Of a stretch of DNA of 23,008 nucleotides, positions 9,142-17,350 are shown piece by piece. The notes under the pieces were generated by a model. The model saw only the letters and a list, made by a program, of their open reading frames with translations. It made no database searches and had not been told where the DNA came from. Positions within the stretch are counted from its first letter, which is position 1; the number at the start of each line of letters is the position of its first letter. This DNA is from a virus, in the IMG/VR virus record IMGVR_UViG_3300025030_000426, positions 1-23,008 of that record; one strand, given 5' to 3'. Both the position numbers and the translations under genes were made by a program.

Positions 9142-10215
9142 TTATTTATCAACCTCATCAGCATATTTCCAGATGAAACCTATATATGGCTTATTTTTCT
9201 TGATGTATGTACAAATATTGTTACCGTATATTCTGTTTTTTCTTCCAGCTTCAGCAATAGAAACATACGATTTTATAAATATTCCATCTAAATTAAAACA
9301 ATTTACTTTCTTACTAGATAATTTTCCGGCGTTAGATTTAGCCAATCTATTTTTTTCATATCTTTTCTCTATCCAATCAATATTTATCTCTTTTTCTCCA
9401 CCGGCATCTCTCCTATATCGCCATATTAACCCCTTAATGAAGATAGTATCTCTATTTTTGCATCCGCCTTGTATTGAACCACAGGAAGTTTTCATGTGCG
9501 ACGCAGCATCTTTTAGTGTATTAAACGATAAAACTAATTTTCCTTCTTTATTGTAAGCATCAATTCTATTGACGAGTTTGTCCTTTTTCCCTATAATTTT
9601 TTCAATGTCTTCAATTGTTAAATTTAAATCTCGTCCCCTAGTTTCTTCAAACCATCTCCAAATGAAAAACCCCGCTTGAACTTGCAAACTATTACAACAA
9701 TTTCTAATATTGCACCTGCCAATACCAGTAATCCTCATTGCCTCTGCCAAAGAATGATAAGAATTTAAAAAATTACCATCTAAATCATATTGGGACACTT
9801 CTCTTCTGTTGGGTTGAGAAAGAGACAATTTTTTAAGGCTTTTTTTATCTAAAAAAACGACGCCAGCTCCGCCGGCCGTGCAATTATAGCCAAAAGGAAT
9901 TTTCGTATCTAATATTTTTATAAACATAACCTCCATATTTTTAAGAAAATTAACATTTTCATTAACCAACAAAATTGTTTTATTAAAATTTTCAATACCA
10001 AATTCTTTGATCGCTTCGTTTATAGGGGCTGTGTGTCTTTTTGAATAATAAATATGTCTTTTTATTCGACAAATAAATGTATTTGTCGTATATCCAACAT
10101 AGCATTCTTTTGTAATTTTATTTTCTAACAAATATATAACAAATTTCATTTCTTCAAAGTCACTACTAGACAGAATATCTTCCTTTTCCCATTTTTCTGT
10201 TTTAATTTTTCTCAT
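9142..10215 (-). CDS. GIY-YIG homing endonuclease with three NUMOD1-like repeats
   Basis: The 357-residue protein opens with a GIY-YIG nuclease domain (residues 22-115). VIY (26-28) and YVG (39-41) form the signature; Arg50, Glu95 and Asn111 sit where the catalytic Arg, metal-binding Glu and Asn of I-TevI-type enzymes are expected. Three DNA-binding repeats follow near residues 140-190, 217-268 and 303-352, each of the form Y/F-(D/N)-x-(D/E)G-x-(F/L)-xxS(Y/F)xSLxxA and ending GFxxWR/K, typical of NUMOD1. It is free-standing: the flanking structural genes are both complete and I see no intron core around it. It presumably cuts phage genomes that lack it and spreads by repair. The small gap before it and zero gap after it show insertion between operon genes without breaking them. 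Confidence 0.9.
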   Translation of the reverse strand: MRKIKTEKWEKEDILSSSDFEEMKFVIYLLENKITKECYVGYTTNTFICRIKRHIYYSKRHTAPINEAIKEFGIENFNKTILLVNENVNFLKNMEVMFIKILDTKIPFGYNCTAGGAGVVFLDKKSLKKLSLSQPNRREVSQYDLDGNFLNSYHSLAEAMRITGIGRCNIRNCCNSLQVQAGFFIWRWFEETRGRDLNLTIEDIEKIIGKKDKLVNRIDAYNKEGKLVLSFNTLKDAASHMKTSCGSIQGGCKNRDTIFIKGLIWRYRRDAGGEKEINIDWIEKRYEKNRLAKSNAGKLSSKKVNCFNLDGIFIKSYVSIAEAGRKNRIYGNNICTYIKKNKPYIGFIWKYADEVDK

Positions 10216-10227
10216 AATTCATTATAA

Positions 10228-12072
10228 TCACAAACTTGAACCTTTTAAGTCAAAATCTGGATATCTAACTTCCAAAATCACCGAAGGATCCACAACTAAA
10301 ACACCATTTCTAATATTTGGTTGAATATTCATTTTATTTTCACTATATTCTCTATCTAAAATTTTTCCTACTAAATTTCTGACCCTAATGTCAAGAACGC
10401 TCGCCACCCCATCCGTATTATAAATTAAATTCTGAACATCTGCTAAATTTATTCCTTGCCCAATTTGCCAATTTTTAACATGAAAATATTCCTTTAATTT
10501 CTTATTTATATTTTGAATAACTAAATTTGCGTTAGCAGAAAGTTCAGTTGAAATTTTATAATCAATTCCAATATTTATAACTTGCGCGTCCAAAATATCG
10601 ATTGAATCCGAAATAAGCCGGAAACTATTTAAAAACTTTGACAAATTTCTTTTTAATGTATCGGGAGATACAATTAATCTATTTTTTACATCTCTACTAA
10701 TGATAAATAATTGACTCGCCAATGGATTGTTTGGATTTGCTCTTACGCTCGCGCGAAAAACTCTTCCAAAATTGCTTGGCATTGTATAAACGCGAGCAAG
10801 CAAATCTTCTTTCGAAACAATTCTATTTTGAGCATTTCTGAATGAAGAAATTTTATTTTTAAGTTCCGTTAATGTTTGAGCGTTTTCTCCGCCGGAGGCC
10901 TGTTCATTATTATTAACATCTATGGTCGCTCTTAATGTCGCTGCCGTCGAAACAGAAGGATTTCCTGGAAACCTAATTGATAGAGAATTTAATGTTCTAA
11001 TACCATTTGTGGCAACATTATGAGATAATCCACCACCATAACGATATTCAACACTTATTGTTGTATTTATCGGAGCAATTCCGAGAGTTCTCGTATCCAA
11101 TAAATTTGACGGATCAAGCGTAAATTGAGAAAATGTTTTCTTTCCAAATAAAGGAATAGCAAATTCGCTCGGGTCAGGAACAATATCATCATCAATGGCA
11201 GACACTTTTCCCGCACCGAATTGAAGTGTTGTCAATTTTGTATCAAAATCCATTTGTCTCGTAAATCGATGCGGAGCAAAAATAACTTCTAAATTATCAT
11301 CAACTAAATCGTTATCTGTGCTTGTATTAGTAATTCTTTTGAAAACTGTATCTTGAGACAATGCTTCAACTTCATAATATTCATTTCCATTGGCATCCGT
11401 AACTCTAATAACTTCTGTTATATGCTCATTAGATAATGTTATTTTTCTAAATGGAACATGTAAATTTTCTATTGAAAAACTTTCAGTTGTTCTAAACCCT
11501 GAAACGCATAATCCATTCAAGGAAACAAAAAAATCAATAGGAGAACCATCACTATTAACATCTCTAGTTCTTATTTCTGCTTTGAAATTTCCTGCGGTAT
11601 CTTTTTCCGAATAATCTAAATCTTCAACTAATTCAAATATAGTCCCGTTATTGGACTGAACTTGCGTTCCTTGTAAAATTATCGGGAGAGCAGATGTTTG
11701 AGGTTGAAACTTTGTTCCAACTTTTTCTGCCGAAATAATAATTCTAAACGAAACATTAACAACGGCAGGAGAATTGCCTGTTATTTTTACGCCGGCAGAT
11801 TTTAAATGTCTTTGAATATTTTTTGTTTCTATTGCTGTTTCTGGGTTTAATTCATGAAATTGATGATCGAGATAAAAACTCATCGTATCGCCGACGAAAG
11901 AAGCAAAATCAGCAAATAATCCGCCAACAGAATTTTCAGAAAAATCTTTTATTCTATCAGGAAAAAATGTTTGTGCGTGCCGAAGAAATTCGGCAAGAAA
12001 GGCATCTCTGTCTTTTGCTAAAAAAGAACGACTGATTGTTTTTTTTAATTGTCTTCTTGAATTTACGGACAT
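10228..12072 (-). CDS. Baseplate wedge protein, T4 gp6 / P2 J-like
   Basis: The 614-residue length is close to that of T4 gp6. The N-terminus (FFPDRIKDFSENSVGGLFAD, then ASFVGDTMSFYLDHQFHELN and ETAIETKNIQRHLKSAGVK) is the characteristic opening of gp6/J-type wedge proteins. The middle carries the beta-rich insert, and the C-terminal third has the family pattern: FRNAQNRIVSKEDLLARVYT, SQLFIISRDVKNRLI, an NIGIDYKIS strand and INLADVQNLIYNTDGVASV. Two wedge copies per sixth of the baseplate form its inner ring in T4. The gp25-like gene lies just upstream in the same direction, the usual wedge pairing. The start is ATG preceded by an A/T tract (TTAGAGATAATG) with no Shine-Dalgarno sequence. Confidence 0.88.
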   Translation of the reverse strand: MSVNSRRQLKKTISRSFLAKDRDAFLAEFLRHAQTFFPDRIKDFSENSVGGLFADFASFVGDTMSFYLDHQFHELNPETAIETKNIQRHLKSAGVKITGNSPAVVNVSFRIIISAEKVGTKFQPQTSALPIILQGTQVQSNNGTIFELVEDLDYSEKDTAGNFKAEIRTRDVNSDGSPIDFFVSLNGLCVSGFRTTESFSIENLHVPFRKITLSNEHITEVIRVTDANGNEYYEVEALSQDTVFKRITNTSTDNDLVDDNLEVIFAPHRFTRQMDFDTKLTTLQFGAGKVSAIDDDIVPDPSEFAIPLFGKKTFSQFTLDPSNLLDTRTLGIAPINTTISVEYRYGGGLSHNVATNGIRTLNSLSIRFPGNPSVSTAATLRATIDVNNNEQASGGENAQTLTELKNKISSFRNAQNRIVSKEDLLARVYTMPSNFGRVFRASVRANPNNPLASQLFIISRDVKNRLIVSPDTLKRNLSKFLNSFRLISDSIDILDAQVINIGIDYKISTELSANANLVIQNINKKLKEYFHVKNWQIGQGINLADVQNLIYNTDGVASVLDIRVRNLVGKILDREYSENKMNIQPNIRNGVLVVDPSVILEVRYPDFDLKGSSL

Positions 12073-12104
12073 TATCTCTAATTATGTTTTTTAGAAAATA
12101 TTTT

Positions 12105-12572
12105 TTAGCCGGCAACAAAAAATGATATTTCTAATGCTTTATTTTTTATGCCAAGAGCAGGAACATCGTATATAACAGTTAATCTTACTCTTGCTGTGTG
12201 TTGATTATCAAAGTGATCAACTTCGCTTATCAAATCAATTGGTTCAACGTAGGGCATAAATTTAATTATTGCGCGTTTTATCCTTGTAATGACTTGGGCG
12301 TCAAAATCGTCTCGGCCAAATTCAAGCGTTAACTCTCTTAAATTCGCGCCATAAGAAAATCTTCCAAGTCTTTCCCCCGCGTTCGTTAAAAGTAAGACCT
12401 TGATATTATTGGAGATTTGATCTTCGATATTCGTATTCATTTCGAATATTTCATTTTCTCCAAGGCGAAGAGGAAGTTTTGGAGAAAAAGGAATGGGGTC
12501 TAATTTTCGGCGAAATTTGGGGTTAGTGGTTAATTCACCTACGGACTTAAAAGAGATTTTCGATTTAGACAC
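12105..12572 (-). CDS. Baseplate wedge protein, gp25-like (GPW_gp25 family)
   Basis: The 155-residue protein has the family hallmark near residues 50-85: an N-terminal helix (IEDQISNNIKVLLLT) followed by NAGERLGRFSYGANLRELTLE. The C-terminal half alternates strands (IDLISEVDHFDN, TARVRLTVIYDVP, NKALEISFFV) as expected. Family members are small wedge proteins in contractile tails and related injection machines; the old 'lysozyme' label for gp25 does not imply activity here. The open frame starts with GTG at 12572. It lies 32 nt upstream of the gp6-like gene and works with it in wedge assembly. The 54 nt before it hold no gene. Confidence 0.9.
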   Translation of the reverse strand: MSKSKISFKSVGELTTNPKFRRKLDPIPFSPKLPLRLGENEIFEMNTNIEDQISNNIKVLLLTNAGERLGRFSYGANLRELTLEFGRDDFDAQVITRIKRAIIKFMPYVEPIDLISEVDHFDNQHTARVRLTVIYDVPALGIKNKALEISFFVAG

Positions 12573-12626
12573 TATTTTTTAACTTCTATATGTATAACTA
12601 CCAATTCCGAATATAATATTTCTAAA

Positions 12627-13118
12627 TTATATCACCACAAAAGTATTAAGAAGTCTTAAATCCACTGGCGACAGCAAAGAAACAGCCCATTCTAATGTCG
12701 CTTTGGCGAAATTTCTTTTCACTAAAATTGCTTGAGGGCTTGTTGGCGGTGGAATTGGAGAAATTGCCATCATAGCAGTTAAAGAGGTAATAGGAGGAGC
12801 AACAACGCCAACAGGGGGGACTTTTGCTAAAGAAAGTGCCCCAGCATTTAACGGAGTAATAATAAAAGTTGTTATATCAACAACAATTTGCGCCATTAAA
12901 ATTGATGCGCCCCCTGCGACTTCTGGCCCTTGCCCTTGTTTTGCCGCCAAAGCAATCGGAACAGCAGGAACTAAAACTGGTGGTAAAACTGACAATATCG
13001 AAGACGGAACACTATAAGAGGCGCGCACAATTGGTTCAGCAACGGCGTCCATTACTTCGCCAAAAACAGGATCAATATCTTTAACATTATTCGCATCTAA
13101 AAATGTTTGAAAAGCCAT
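12627..13118 (-). CDS. Hydrophobic proline-rich protein of unknown function, baseplate cluster
   Basis: I do not recognise this 163-residue protein. It is rich in Ala, Val, Ile, Leu and Pro with few charges. Long hydrophobic stretches occur at about residues 40-60 (ILSVLPPVLVPAVPIALA), 72-95 and 98-125, broken by Pro-rich turns (PPVGVVAPPITS, ISPIPPPTSP). The amphipathic ends, including a start MAFQTFLDANNVKDID, are more polar. It begins immediately after the stop of the hub/spike gene and precedes the gp25-like gene, so it is part of the baseplate operon. It could be a baseplate or spike component whose hydrophobic core trimerises, or a protein that meets the host membrane during injection. 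Both ideas are guesses. Confidence 0.7.
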   Translation of the reverse strand: MAFQTFLDANNVKDIDPVFGEVMDAVAEPIVRASYSVPSSILSVLPPVLVPAVPIALAAKQGQGPEVAGGASILMAQIVVDITTFIITPLNAGALSLAKVPPVGVVAPPITSLTAMMAISPIPPPTSPQAILVKRNFAKATLEWAVSLLSPVDLRLLNTFVVI

Positions 13119-14681
13119 TTATTTTGTTTTTGCGTTTTTACTTAAAATGGTATTAATTTTCCCTTGGAATGCTTGAGTTGAAACATTAATTTGAGTTTGA
13201 AGAGTTGTTGCTGCTATTGATATAGCAATCATTCCAGGTAAAGGTATGCTAAAATTACCCAAATTTAAAGGTGCTGAATTTAAGGCAGTCAAAGCAGTAG
13301 TAAAAGAAGTTATATTTGTTTTTATATTTGTAGTATATTCATTTAACAAATTCTTTAATGTATCGCCCATCACCAAACTTTCAGTCGCATCACGACCGAT
13401 ATAAACCTGATCACCAGACCCGTTTCCTTTTTCTATTCCACTTCCAATAATAATTTTTCTTCCCTCTAAAAAAATAGTATTCCCGTCCAAAATTATAGAA
13501 ATTCTATCTTCGTCTTCTTCACCTTCTTTTTGAATTTTTATTGAACCAATTTCCCCAGTTTCTTCGCTCTTTCTAGCCAAAATTCTAATCTGGTTAGATT
13601 TGAGAATAGCATAAGCATCATCACTTATAGGATCAATAGTTTCGCCACCATTCAATTTAGGAAACTCTAAACCAAAATTCGCATCTCCGTTTGTTTTTTG
13701 GCTTAATAACAATCTGCTCGCGTCATTTTCAAAATCTGGATCACCTTCTCTCAAATTATTTTGCCGTGGCGAAAATATTTCTTTATCAACCTCCAACTTC
13801 CCGCGTTTGTTTTTAACGACCGGAGGAGCAGTTTCTTCTGGTTTTGACGCTGGAGAAAATGGAACATTTTCTGAAACTGGATCAGGTAATACTCGACCGC
13901 GTCCGACAACAATATCTATCGTTCCAGCCTGTTCTTTAATTTCGTCATTTTCTTTAACTGCCGAGCCTCTTCTGTCTTCCCCTAAAGCAATGAGAGCATT
14001 ATTAGAACCTTGAATTACCAAATCAGCGGGACGCTTTGTGTATCTCGGAATTGGTTCTTTGGTTATTAAATTATTGGCGGAAGCCTCTCTATTAATAACG
14101 TCATAATCATCCTTATTAACGAGAGTTAGATTATCTTCTGTTCCGCCGCCATTTATAAAAGAGGGAACAATATTTTTAATTGACGGATTATCTATATCTT
14201 CTAAATGTCTATCAAATTTTCTGTCTGAATGAGTAAAATTAATATCATCAATATGAATTGCTTCGGTCGGTCTAAAAATCCAATATCCTAACTGTAAAGA
14301 CTTTTCAGGATTTTCATAAAAAACCCATACTTGTTCTCCAGGTTTAACTGGCATTCTTAAATAAGGTGGAAAAAATGGATAAAATACTCTTAAAGAATTA
14401 TCTCTATGATCAAACCCATCTGTTATAATTCTGGCTAAAATGCTGTCGCGAGGAGAACGGTCAAAAACTTCTGGATTTGCTAGAGTTTCTTTTAATTTAT
14501 TTATTTCCTCTTTAGGAAAAGAGGCCGGATCAAACAAAACATCAACAACAACCGCCCTCAAAAATTGAGATAATTGAGAGGTTGTTCTTAAATCTCTTAA
14601 TTCCGGCGAAATTGTGCTGTGAGAATCTAATATTCTTCTTTGAGCATTTATTCCCTTGCCGGTTAAAATTCCACCAGCCAT
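13119..14681 (-). CDS. Baseplate hub/spike protein with OB-fold (gp5-like)
   Basis: The 520-residue protein has an N-terminal region (about 40-137) that looks like the OB-fold of tail-spike proteins: LRAVVVDVLFDP, LRVFYPFFPPYLRMPVKPGEQVWVF and QLGYWIFRP match the pattern of strands ending in 'pGE.V.v....GYW'. A long, polar, possibly flexible linker with acidic segments follows (about 150-340). Next comes a beta-helix-like stretch (QIRILARK, GSIKIQKEG, RISIILDGNTIFLEGRKIIIG), the kind of repeat that forms a spike needle. The last 90 residues are a helical hydrophobic tail. I see no lysozyme catalytic domain, unlike T4 gp5. It likely forms the central membrane-piercing spike. The next gene starts directly after its stop. 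Confidence 0.65.
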   Translation of the reverse strand: MAGGILTGKGINAQRRILDSHSTISPELRDLRTTSQLSQFLRAVVVDVLFDPASFPKEEINKLKETLANPEVFDRSPRDSILARIITDGFDHRDNSLRVFYPFFPPYLRMPVKPGEQVWVFYENPEKSLQLGYWIFRPTEAIHIDDINFTHSDRKFDRHLEDIDNPSIKNIVPSFINGGGTEDNLTLVNKDDYDVINREASANNLITKEPIPRYTKRPADLVIQGSNNALIALGEDRRGSAVKENDEIKEQAGTIDIVVGRGRVLPDPVSENVPFSPASKPEETAPPVVKNKRGKLEVDKEIFSPRQNNLREGDPDFENDASRLLLSQKTNGDANFGLEFPKLNGGETIDPISDDAYAILKSNQIRILARKSEETGEIGSIKIQKEGEEDEDRISIILDGNTIFLEGRKIIIGSGIEKGNGSGDQVYIGRDATESLVMGDTLKNLLNEYTTNIKTNITSFTTALTALNSAPLNLGNFSIPLPGMIAISIAATTLQTQINVSTQAFQGKINTILSKNAKTK

Positions 14682-15044
14682 TTATTTATTTCCTATTTTA
14701 CTAAAAATATCTTCAGGATTAAGAGACTCTTGTTTTTCTGTTTCTTTTTGAATTAATTCAATTAATTTAAGAATTTGTGTGTTGCTCTTTTCCATTCTTT
14801 CAAGATATTTTGCCATATTCATACCCAAAATTGAATGATTTGATGGATCTTCTGTTATTTTAGGATATAAATTATCGTAAAGCAATTCAGCACGCTTTCG
14901 ATCGCTCACGGCATTTCTGTATGCCTCTATCCATAATTTTTTCTTTTTATCTTCTAAATCAAGACTGTCAAGCAAATCAATAAAATTTTCGACTTTTTCG
15001 GTTTGTTCTACAATTTTTAGAATTTTTTCATCATTCTTCTTCAT
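14682..15044 (-). CDS. Small helical protein of unknown function
   Basis: The 120-residue protein is highly charged and predicted helical throughout (EKILKIVEQTEKVENFIDLL, then RKRAELLYDNLYP, then MAKYLERMEKSNTQILKLIE). I do not recognise it with confidence. The Asp-Arg-Lys-Arg-Ala helix and the following NMAKYLERMEKSNTQILKLIEL have a loose likeness to small terminase subunits of T4-like phages, but there is no large terminase gene in this window, so that is only a weak suggestion. It sits between the sigma factor gene (6 nt upstream) and the hub/spike gene (its TAA directly precedes that ATG), so it is in the late-gene operon. Confidence 0.75.
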   Translation of the reverse strand: MKKNDEKILKIVEQTEKVENFIDLLDSLDLEDKKKKLWIEAYRNAVSDRKRAELLYDNLYPKITEDPSNHSILGMNMAKYLERMEKSNTQILKLIELIQKETEKQESLNPEDIFSKIGNK

Positions 15045-15049
15045 TATTT

Positions 15050-15796
15050 TTAATTATTGAAAATTTTTAAACTGAGAGAAGGAAAAGATTCTCGGTAATA
15101 TTTTTTAACCATAGACATTGATGCGGTCATTTGTTTTCCATTCAGCCCGGTATAATCTTTAACATATTGAAAAAAAGCGCGTTTATTTAAAAAATCTATA
15201 TTATCAAGATTTCTAAAAATTGCTATAATTGCCTCTATACATAAAATTTCTCCTTCAGTTTTTGCTTTGCTTTTTATTTCTCCAAATAATTTTTCTATAT
15301 TAATATTTTTATTTTCTTTATATTCATAATCAAAAACATCTGGCTGGAGCGTGCATCTATCTTCAATTTCTTCTACGTCTTCAGTAGAAAGACTTTCGGA
15401 GTCATCAAGACTTAAATTTTTCTTTATATTTGCCGATTTTTTATTAGAACGAATTATAAGAAAATTTTTTGCGATAATAGAAAAATACGAAAATGCTTTA
15501 AACCCTCTTGTATGATCAAATTTCCCTATTTGTTCATATAAAAAAGCAACACAATCATGTTTTAAGTCTTCTGTTGTGTCGTATTGGCTTGTAAAGCCAA
15601 AAACAAATATTAAATTTTCAACAAGTTCATTAAAGGCCGGGCTAATTTCTTTAATGTATAAATCTTTTTTTTCTTGTATATCGTCTGATTTTTGATAATT
15701 TACTATTGCTTGCTGTGTCCCAGCATGAAAATATAATTTAGATTTTTTATCAGGCTTCCTTTTAATTTTTTTTTTGAGTTTAAATTTTCTATTCAA
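15050..15796 (-). CDS. RNA polymerase sigma factor for late genes (T4 gp55-like)
   Basis: The 248-residue protein begins with a very basic tail (residues 1-20) and carries a sigma region 2 near residues 75-117: EDLKHDCVAFLYEQIGKFD, then RGFKAFSYFSIIAKNFLI. Such KFD-x-x-RG-FKAFSYFSxIAKN cores are typical of gp55-type phage sigma factors that redirect host RNA polymerase to late promoters. A spacer rich in Asp, Glu and Ser (about 126-160) follows and then a helical C-terminus that could bind DNA weakly or other proteins. T4 gp55 is about 185 residues, so this one is longer. It is co-oriented with the tail genes it would switch on. A clear late-promoter consensus was not found by eye. The family call is strong; late-gene control is inferred. 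Confidence 0.85.
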   Translation of the reverse strand: MNRKFKLKKKIKRKPDKKSKLYFHAGTQQAIVNYQKSDDIQEKKDLYIKEISPAFNELVENLIFVFGFTSQYDTTEDLKHDCVAFLYEQIGKFDHTRGFKAFSYFSIIAKNFLIIRSNKKSANIKKNLSLDDSESLSTEDVEEIEDRCTLQPDVFDYEYKENKNINIEKLFGEIKSKAKTEGEILCIEAIIAIFRNLDNIDFLNKRAFFQYVKDYTGLNGKQMTASMSMVKKYYRESFPSLSLKIFNN

Positions 15797-15798
15797 AA

Positions 15799-16143
15799 TT
15801 AACGAAACCTCATCGGGGGATTATTATTAATTGGTTGTAAATTTAATTCTTCTTGAGGCCCTTCTTCAACATATTCAATCGGCATCGAAATGGCATCGGC
15901 AATATCTAAAATCGCTTCGCGAACATTTTTAACATCATTTATAACACCCCGAATTTCGGGATTATCAAAAAATAATGGTTTTTGGAGAGATATACCTATA
16001 TTCTCATCTGCTTTATCTATCACTTCAAGCAAATCATTTATTTTATCTTCCATATCTATTAACCGACGAGAAAATTTAAATAAAAAAATACATGCGGCGC
16101 AGAAAAGAATAGAGATTAATATTGAATAAATTATTAAAAACAT
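15799..16143 (-). CDS. Small membrane-anchored protein with coiled coil
   Basis: The 114-residue protein has one clear N-terminal membrane helix (residues 2-24, IIYSILISILFCAACIFLF), followed by a basic stop (KFSRR) and a helical, possibly coiled-coil region (DMEDKINDLLEVIDKADENI and DVKNVREAILDIADAI). The C-terminus is polar (NNNPPMRFR). A single-span anchor with the soluble part inside the cell fits the positive residues after the helix. It ends 2 nt before the sigma factor start. No family is recognised; proteins of this build in phages include lysis spanins and superinfection proteins, but nothing specific supports either here. Confidence 0.75.
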   Translation of the reverse strand: MFLIIYSILISILFCAACIFLFKFSRRLIDMEDKINDLLEVIDKADENIGISLQKPLFFDNPEIRGVINDVKNVREAILDIADAISMPIEYVEEGPQEELNLQPINNNPPMRFR

Positions 16144-16155
16144 TTTTAATATTTT

Positions 16156-17346
16156 TTAATTTAAAATTCCAACGAAGGCTTCATCATACAATTTAATAAT
16201 ATTGTTAATATGATATTCTTTTTGAATGATTTGTTTTAATTCCTTTGCCCATTCTTGAGGCGACGTGCTGCGATGTCTAAATTTTTCCATTTTCATTTTA
16301 GCATCTTCTTCTATAGGATTTGCCCAGCGCGCTTCTTTTGAACTAAATATATTCTTGTTTGATAAAAGACTTTCGTGAATTGGGGAAAGTTCATAATTTA
16401 CTTTAATAAATTTTCCTTTATTCATAAAATCTAGATGACCTGAATAGTTTGTTGCTATAATTGGGAGCCCCGAGGCAGACGCTTCTAAAATTGGCAATCC
16501 AAAACCCTCGCCTCTCGTTAAAGAAATAAAACATTTCACGCTCGGATGATTATACAGCCCAGCCATTTCAGCGTCGGTCATATATCCGTGGAGAAGGTAA
16601 ATCCTTGGAAATTCTTTTTTACCTATTTCTTGAGTTAATTTCTTAAGAATAGCCTCTGTATTCATCCTATCTTTTACAGAATTTCGTCCTGTATTTGTTT
16701 TTATAATTACTCCAACATCGGGATCATTTTTAAAAACCTCACAGAACCATTTAATTGTAAAAAATAGGTTCTTACGATCGTTTTGAGGATTATTTCCAGT
16801 TATTTGTGCGACGGAAAGATAATTGAATGAAGTTTTTAAATTTAAATCTAACGGTTTAATTTCTGGATTTAAAAGTTCGTTTGGAAAACTTTCCGGAACA
16901 ACTTTAATTTGAGTTGTTATTAGTTTATGATATTTTTCTGCTGTCCGTTCAAAAGTTTGTTTTGTATGATTTGAAGGAACAATAATGAGGTTCATTTTAT
17001 TTAAATGATCGATCCATTGAGGGTTGCAAATGTCAGTTTCTACACCAGCAGTGATGCCGATGTTGAAGTGGGCTGGATCGATTGTCCATTCGTTAGGCAA
17101 TATACATTGTAAAGAAAAATCTGCCCTGGCTGACAAGTTCCCGGCGATACTTCGCGACATTGCTTCACCGATTAATCCATTTTGAGCGTTTGAGTCGAGG
17201 ATCATCGGACACGAACCCCAAGGAGTTAATTGTGTTTTTACGTCTAAATTAGGCTTTGATAAAAGAAAGCGAAAAACATCCATAGCATGACGTTGGTAAC
17301 CAGCCGAAATATTTAGAGGTCCTCTTAAAATTACTATTTGTTTCAT
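16156..17346 (-). CDS. GT4-like glycosyltransferase (GT-B fold)
   Basis: The 396-residue protein has the two-domain GT-B layout. Near the N-terminus ILRGPLNISAGYQRHAMDV fits the first Rossmann strand and glycine loop. The C-terminal domain has YLSVAQ, a DRKNL segment (190-194) that can bind the nucleotide phosphate, IYLLHGYMTDAEMAGLYNHP, and the signature EGFGLPILEASASGLPIIA, in which Glu280 and Glu288 form the EX7E motif of retaining glycosyltransferases. It transfers a sugar from a nucleotide donor, substrate unknown. Phage enzymes of this type modify DNA, virion proteins or host glycans. It lies downstream of a homing endonuclease (4-nt gap) and of a second glycosyltransferase, so two-step sugar addition is possible. 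Confidence 0.85.
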   Translation of the reverse strand: MKQIVILRGPLNISAGYQRHAMDVFRFLLSKPNLDVKTQLTPWGSCPMILDSNAQNGLIGEAMSRSIAGNLSARADFSLQCILPNEWTIDPAHFNIGITAGVETDICNPQWIDHLNKMNLIIVPSNHTKQTFERTAEKYHKLITTQIKVVPESFPNELLNPEIKPLDLNLKTSFNYLSVAQITGNNPQNDRKNLFFTIKWFCEVFKNDPDVGVIIKTNTGRNSVKDRMNTEAILKKLTQEIGKKEFPRIYLLHGYMTDAEMAGLYNHPSVKCFISLTRGEGFGLPILEASASGLPIIATNYSGHLDFMNKGKFIKVNYELSPIHESLLSNKNIFSSKEARWANPIEEDAKMKMEKFRHRSTSPQEWAKELKQIIQKEYHINNIIKLYDEAFVGILN

Positions 17347-17350
17347 AGAT

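Noticed and set aside
9173-9556. Plus-strand 127-codon frame opposite the GIY-YIG endonuclease
   Set aside because: It lies fully inside a well-supported minus-strand gene with recognised motifs and has no features of its own.
9142-10215. Group I intron around the GIY-YIG gene
   Set aside because: The gp6-like gene and the 503-residue gene are both complete, and there is no room (12 nt and 0 nt) for an intron core.
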